Part shown: positions 61,025 to 64,000 of the stretch, piece by piece
How positions within the stretch are numbered: position 1 is the first letter of the stretch
How the letters are laid out: each line of letters begins with the position of its first letter
NCBI GenBank assembly: GCA_963921795.1
Contig: OY997642.1
Span: forward strand, 33,071,193-33,135,192
Source: Nannobrachium achirus
Lineage: Eukaryota; Chordata; Actinopteri; Myctophiformes; Myctophidae
Length of the DNA: 64,000 nt
Reading direction: 5' to 3'
The notes under the pieces: model-generated
Told to the model about the DNA's origin: nothing
Databases searched by the model: none
What the model saw: only the letters and a program-made list of their open reading frames with translations
Program-made: the position numbers and the translations under genes

Positions 61025-61669
61025 TGTGTGTGTGAAAGAGTGAATAGAAGTTTATTTGATCTTTATGATGTAACGCATATCTTTATTATTATTGAATGAT
61101 GTATGCTGTAATGTAATGTATTGTGTGCTGGACTCTTGGAAGAGTAGCCGATGGCTAAAAGAGATCCAAATAAAAATCAAATCAAATCACAGTGATAAAC
61201 CCATAGACCTGTGATGTCACAGTGATGTGTCAGGGGAACCACAGTGTCAGCAATAAGCACATTGTCCTACAGTAGGTCTAAGCTCTAAGGATGAGGACAC
61301 TCACCTTTACAGTTTAATAAAAAGTACTTCATCTCGTGGCTGAAGGAGCCGTCCACATAGCCACACTTGAATTCACAAGACAAGCAGCGGCGGTTGAATG
61401 GCGGAATTGTGTCAGCGCTGTAAGAGGAGACAACACTACAATTAATTACAAGGCATCGCAAAGCTATTTTCGACAAAGAGATTTGTTGTGTAGTAGAGGG
61501 AAAAAGTAGGGGACCAAGTAGAGCCTGAGAACGCTCAGTGGTTCCCAACATGAGGGCCCACATGGAAATCTCAAAAGTGTTTGCGTGTTGGGAATCGCTG
61601 CAATAGCTCTCATAGGTTTACCTGTACAGGTGTCGTCGTTTTGGGTCATCCTCTGTGCTCAGAAAGTAT
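52196..61669 (-). CDS. dpp6: DPP6-like dipeptidyl-peptidase homologue, C-terminal part (12 exons)
   Basis: Twelve exons on the - strand join in frame into about 363 residues ending at TAA 52196-52198; the N-terminal half lies beyond the right edge. The family is a type II membrane protein with a beta-propeller and an alpha/beta-hydrolase domain that lacks peptidase activity and acts as an auxiliary subunit of Kv4 channels. The visible part starts in the last propeller blade ([15 protein letters not shown], a Cys-rich [11 protein letters not shown] block) and covers the hydrolase domain ([54 protein letters not shown]). [19 protein letters not shown] and ECFR favour DPP6 over DPP10. The catalytic Ser position is Val, while the Asp and His positions look kept. 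The tail is acidic ([11 protein letters not shown]). It converges with arhgap21. Confidence 0.88.
52531..52604 (-). CDS. dpp6: dpp6 exon
   Basis: 74 nt, encoding [20 protein letters not shown] and then NYSLQ; donor CAG|GTGAGT. Confidence 0.93.
52715..52790 (-). CDS. dpp6: dpp6 exon (Asp of the former triad)
   Basis: 76 nt, encoding [20 protein letters not shown] and then HPTAD. The Asp of HPTAD is at the triad Asp position. Donor GACG|GTAACT. Confidence 0.92.
52827..52911 (+). repeat. (TG)n microsatellite in a dpp6 intron
   Basis: Perfect TG run of about 42 units, 37 bp from the acceptor of the 52715-52790 exon. Confidence 0.95.
52935..53157. mobile_element. Internally deleted hAT MITE (CAGTGGTTCTCAACC family)
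   Basis: Left end CAGTGGTTCTCAACC, hairpin at 53055-53114, and a short right end AACCACTG. It lies in a dpp6 intron next to a long TG microsatellite. Confidence 0.65.
53507..53565 (-). CDS. dpp6: dpp6 exon
   Basis: 59 nt, encoding [20 protein letters not shown]; acceptor AATCTCAG and donor TCAG|GTACAC. Confidence 0.93.
53755..53832 (+). mobile_element. LINE (L2/Maui-type) 3' end fragment
   Basis: GCAATAAAGATTGAATTGAATTGAA following TGGCGACCTTGAG is the typical 3' end with a GAATT repeat tail. Confidence 0.5.
53877..53930 (+). repeat. (TA)n microsatellite in a dpp6 intron
   Basis: Perfect TA run of about 27 units, 36 bp past the 53966-54068 exon. Confidence 0.95.
53966..54068 (-). CDS. dpp6: dpp6 exon (nucleophile elbow, Ser replaced by Val)
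   Basis: 103 nt, encoding [20 protein letters not shown] and then [14 protein letters not shown]. The first codon is GTG (54068-54066), so the elbow reads GKVYGGY where active DPP4 has GWSYGG. From memory, human DPP6 has Asp and DPP10 has Gly here. Confidence 0.93.
54335..54389 (-). CDS. dpp6: dpp6 exon (strand before the former nucleophile)
   Basis: 55 nt, encoding [19 protein letters not shown]; acceptor CATTTCAG and donor AAAG|GTAAGG. It ends exactly before the position of the catalytic serine in active relatives. Confidence 0.92.
54782..54976 (-). CDS. dpp6: dpp6 exon (hydrolase core)
   Basis: 195 nt, encoding [20 protein letters not shown], then [33 protein letters not shown] and [11 protein letters not shown]. 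The [14 protein letters not shown] stretch is closest to DPP6. Confidence 0.95.
55093..55381. mobile_element. DNA element of the AGTACTTTACTTCTAC family
   Basis: Ends AATGGTGTAAAGTA and TACTTTTCTCCACCATT are inverted. It carries a perfect 40-bp palindrome (55278-55317) at the centre. Related copies lie at about 19893-20190 (+) and 1-190 (inverted). Confidence 0.65.
55404..55473 (-). CDS. dpp6: dpp6 exon
   Basis: 70 nt, encoding [20 protein letters not shown] and then LV; acceptor TTGTCACAG and donor CTAGT|GTAAGT. It corresponds to LPMQILKPATF...YPLLLVV. Confidence 0.9.
55586..55684 (-). CDS. dpp6: dpp6 exon
   Basis: 99 nt, encoding [20 protein letters not shown] and then [12 protein letters not shown], equivalent to the DLETNEHV...RQMPKVEY segment that leads into the hydrolase domain. 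Donor TACA|GTATGT. Confidence 0.93.
56133..56180 (-). CDS. dpp6: dpp6 exon
   Basis: 48 nt, encoding [16 protein letters not shown]; acceptor CTCTTTAG and donor CAGA|GTGAGT. It corresponds to GPGVPMVTVHNTTDKK. Confidence 0.88.
56415..56901. mobile_element. 487-bp hAT-like MITE, termini CATGGGTCTTCAAC/GTTGAAGACCCTTG
   Basis: Perfect 8-bp duplication CACTAATG (56407-56414 and 56902-56909) and internal hairpin at 56569-56631. The left edge of the 2348-bp duplication cuts through this hairpin, and the right part is repeated at 58956-59249. Confidence 0.85.
56608..58955. repeat. Tandem duplication, copy 1 (2348 bp)
   Basis: Copy 1 of a unit repeated directly at 58956-61303. Everything I compared is the same in both copies, including the length of the TG/CG microsatellite. 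It lies wholly within a dpp6 intron and holds part of a hAT-like MITE, a cluster of CCATATATGG motifs and a LINE-type 3' tail (GATCCAAATAAAAATCAAAT) near 58816. Confidence 0.95.
58582..58686 (+). repeat. (TG)n(CGTG)n microsatellite, copy 1
   Basis: TG run passing into CGTG repeats; repeated with the same length at 60930-61034 in the second duplication copy. Confidence 0.95.
58956..61303. repeat. Tandem duplication, copy 2 (2348 bp)
   Basis: Offset of exactly 2348 from copy 1. The junctions are clean: the bases just outside the unit differ (G at 56607 versus A at 58955; G at 58956 versus C at 61304). The right end falls inside the GT donor of the 61305-61417 exon, whose G is outside the unit. 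Confidence 0.95.
61305..61417 (-). CDS. dpp6: dpp6 exon (Cys-rich propeller segment)
   Basis: 113 nt; acceptor CTCTTACAG and donor AAAG|GTGAGT. It encodes [20 protein letters not shown] and then [18 protein letters not shown], matching [20 protein letters not shown] of DPP6. Its donor straddles the end of the 2348-bp tandem duplication. Confidence 0.92.
61622..61669 (-). CDS. dpp6: dpp6 exon (beta-propeller)
   Basis: 48 nt; acceptor TTTTCCCAG and donor ACAG|GTAAAC on the - strand. It encodes [15 protein letters not shown], close to human YFLSTEDLPRRRQLY. It is the first exon of this gene I can identify from the right edge. Confidence 0.9.
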
Positions 61670-63424
61670 CTGGGAAAACAATAGCAACAGTCAATTCATA
61701 ATGACAATGATTCTCAACCCTTTTTAATTCAAGATCCAGCAGCTTTATATACGTAAACCGAAGGACCCTAATTTCATATGATTATTATCCCCAATCAATA
61801 CAGCAAAATCCTGGAAGATCCTTTTGGTTGCATTTGTACACTATCAGTGTTACACACCATTCTATTCATAACTTTGCCAAAACACAGACACACTTCTGCT
61901 GTCAGAAACAAAAAAAACAAAAAAAATCAGGAACCACAAAACTTGATCACAGGATTTATTGAGATTGAAAAATAAACTTTCTGGGTAAAGTACATTGAAC
62001 TGGTTATGGAAACAAGCAAGCAAGTATGTAAAATAGACCTCAGGCTCTTCCTTGCCTTTTCCACTAGTTCCCAAACATTTGAAACTAGTCTTTTTCATTG
62101 TTTGATGTTTTTGAACAGTAAATTATGACACACGCACTTGTGTGGACGTAAACACCCATAAAGCACGTGCACTAACACTAACATACACCACCAGGGGTTG
62201 TCTGACAACCTATTCCAATAGACCGTTTGTCAGCCTTCTGATTGGTCCCTGAGACTCCCTGACTGGCCAACCAGAAAAAAACATTCACTTTTTGCTATCG
62301 GGGGTGGAGTTTGTGCAGTGGAGAATGTTGCTTCAGCCTTTCAAAAACTGTCCGCAGTGCGCGACACGGAGATCGGCCGGTACGGTGATAGCGACGGCAA
62401 GCGTCAAGCGATCTCGCTCATCATAACGAATAAGCTTCAACAAACTAGTTCACATGTACCTTATCAATGGTCTAAGAGTCACGATTGGGTACATATAATT
62501 TAAATGGGCAGAATTACGAAAAGCCAGCCTATTATGTGAGGAGAAACATTCTCTCTGTCCTCTTCCTAGTACCCAAGATGCAATGCGCTTCTCTTTCTAT
62601 CTCTTATCCAGAGGATTAAACTAATTAAAACATTTATTTTTCGGGGGAAAACTACTGTTTTGCTATGTAATTACTGTACCTTTTTCTTCCCTTTTTATTA
62701 ATATCACGTAGATGTGTTTTTTGTGGTACTTTATATAGCTGTAATGAGGCTATGAAGGGAAAAAAAATCGCATCCACTACCACTATAAAAGAATCTGCAA
62801 AGAGGATTCTGTCCCACTGGGATTAAACAAATTAAAACATATATTTTAGGGTAAATCCCCTGTTTTGCAATGTAACTACTGTACCTTTGTCTTCCCTTTT
62901 TATTAATATCACCTAGGTGTTTTTCCTTTGGTACTTTATATAGCTGTAATGAGGCTATGAAGGGAAAAAAAATCCCATCCACTTCCACTATAAAAACAAT
63001 CTGCCCAGGGTTAATGTCCCATCATAGTAACAGGGCAGAATGGGGCGGGATTTGCAAAAGGGTTTATTGGGCTATGGGATCTAGGGTAAACACCTGTGTG
63101 TGATTCAATGTGCCAACTCCAAATAAACAATAGCCCTTTTTTATGGTCATATTGATTAAAGTAAGTAAGATAATGTTACATGTTAGCATGATACTAATTA
63201 AGAATCTCTTCCATTAGGTGTAGCAGAGCCTTTCCAGTGAGCCAACATGCTCAATAATACCAGCACCCTGACCTGACCCTGAATGGAACACAACCTTAAT
63301 TAGTGTCATTGGTAAGGGAAGTAACATTACCCTTCTATTTTAAGCCAATATGAATTGGAGCTTAGAAGGCCGCGGCCGCCGGTCTTATTCGCTCCTTCTG
63401 TGTTACTGAACAAACACTCTATAG
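61670..63424 (-). other. dpp6 intron (continues past the window)
   Basis: No further dpp6 exon recognised. It contains a CpG-bearing segment at 62290-62500 of unknown nature and the 206-bp tandem units. Confidence 0.5.
62595..63002. repeat. Two diverged tandem units of about 206 bp
   Basis: Both contain CTTCCCTTTTTATTAATATC, TGGTACTTTATATAGCTG and ATGAGGCTATGAAGGGAAAA, offset 206. No coding content. Confidence 0.75.
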
Positions 63425-63956
63425 CATACATGGGCAACTGGCGGCCCGGGAGCCACATGCGGCCCCCACCTTCACTTAATGCGGCCCGCTGGTTAATACT
63501 GGAATACTGATATATTATTGATTTCAACTGTTACAATTCCAAACATGACCTGCTTTAATTCTGTCTATATTAGTAGCTTAATGACTAGTATAGTAGTATT
63601 AAAATGTATTTCTTTTATGTCCAATGTAGGTATTTGTATTTAGGTTCATAAAGTTAACATGAGTATATAACTAAATGTCTTTGAAATTAAATCAAAATGT
63701 TACATTTCAGCATTCCTATTCAAAAACAACAAAAAAGAATTCAGGATTCCAATTCAAAAGAAGCAAAAAATAGCCGATCTACAAGCTGCGATGCGTTTTG
63801 AACTTGTAGATCTGCTATTTTTTGCTTCTTTTGTATGAGATACTAGAATGACAAAGTAGGGCATAGCAATATGCTATGTGGCCCTCTGGAGTGAAGCTGG
63901 AAATATAGTGGCAACTTTGATGATGGTGAGGCCATCATCAAAGTTGCCCACCCCTG
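63425..63956. mobile_element. 532-bp hAT-like element, termini CATACATGGGCAACT/AGTTGCCCACCCCTG
   Basis: Perfect 8-bp duplication CTCTATAG (63417-63424 and 63957-63964), a GGCGGCCCGGGAGCCACATG block near the left end, and an internal hairpin at 63768-63823. Confidence 0.85.
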
Positions 63957-64000
63957 CTCTATAGCAACGAATACTATCAGAATATAGAGATATTTAAACC

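Overview
The window is a piece of a ray-finned fish (teleost) genome. It has intron-rich vertebrate genes with GT-AG splicing, long CA/TG microsatellites, and many teleost-type mobile elements: hAT-like MITEs, a tRNA-derived SINE, L2/Maui-type LINE fragments and Tc1 and TTAA-type relics. I saw no bacterial or viral gene and no CRISPR array.

Two protein-coding genes converge. On the + strand a nearly complete ARHGAP21-type RhoGAP gene runs from about 0.95 kb to 49.9 kb. I could join 23 exons in frame, from a tentative first coding exon at 1093-1167 to the stop at 48296-48298. They encode about 1798 residues: an N-terminal PDZ domain (exons 2-6), a long Pro/Ser/Arg-rich linker (exon 7), a PH domain (exons 11-12), a RhoGAP domain with its arginine finger (exons 15-20) and a disordered C-terminal tail. 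The sequence suggests three variants. One is an internal promoter near 26.4-27.4 kb that would drop the PDZ domain. One is an in-frame longer exon 7. One is an alternative last exon at 44776-44918 that replaces the tail with 47 residues ending in a cysteine cluster and has its own poly(A) signal.

On the - strand, twelve exons from 61669 down to 52196 encode the last 363 or so residues of a DPP6-like, enzymatically dead dipeptidyl-peptidase, the auxiliary subunit of Kv4 potassium channels. The 5' part of that gene lies beyond the right edge. The codon at the catalytic serine position is valine.

The introns and flanks are full of mobile elements. At least six short elements have perfect 8-base target-site duplications and different terminal inverted repeats. 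Most carry the same internal hairpin, with arms like AAAATAGCAGATCTACAAGC, which recurs more than twenty times. A 484-bp MITE with a 9-bp duplication sits inside a LINE reverse-transcriptase relic at 6.8-7.7 kb. Inside a dpp6 intron a 2348-bp segment is present twice in tandem (56608-58955 and 58956-61303) with no difference I could find, which suggests either a very recent duplication or an assembly artefact.
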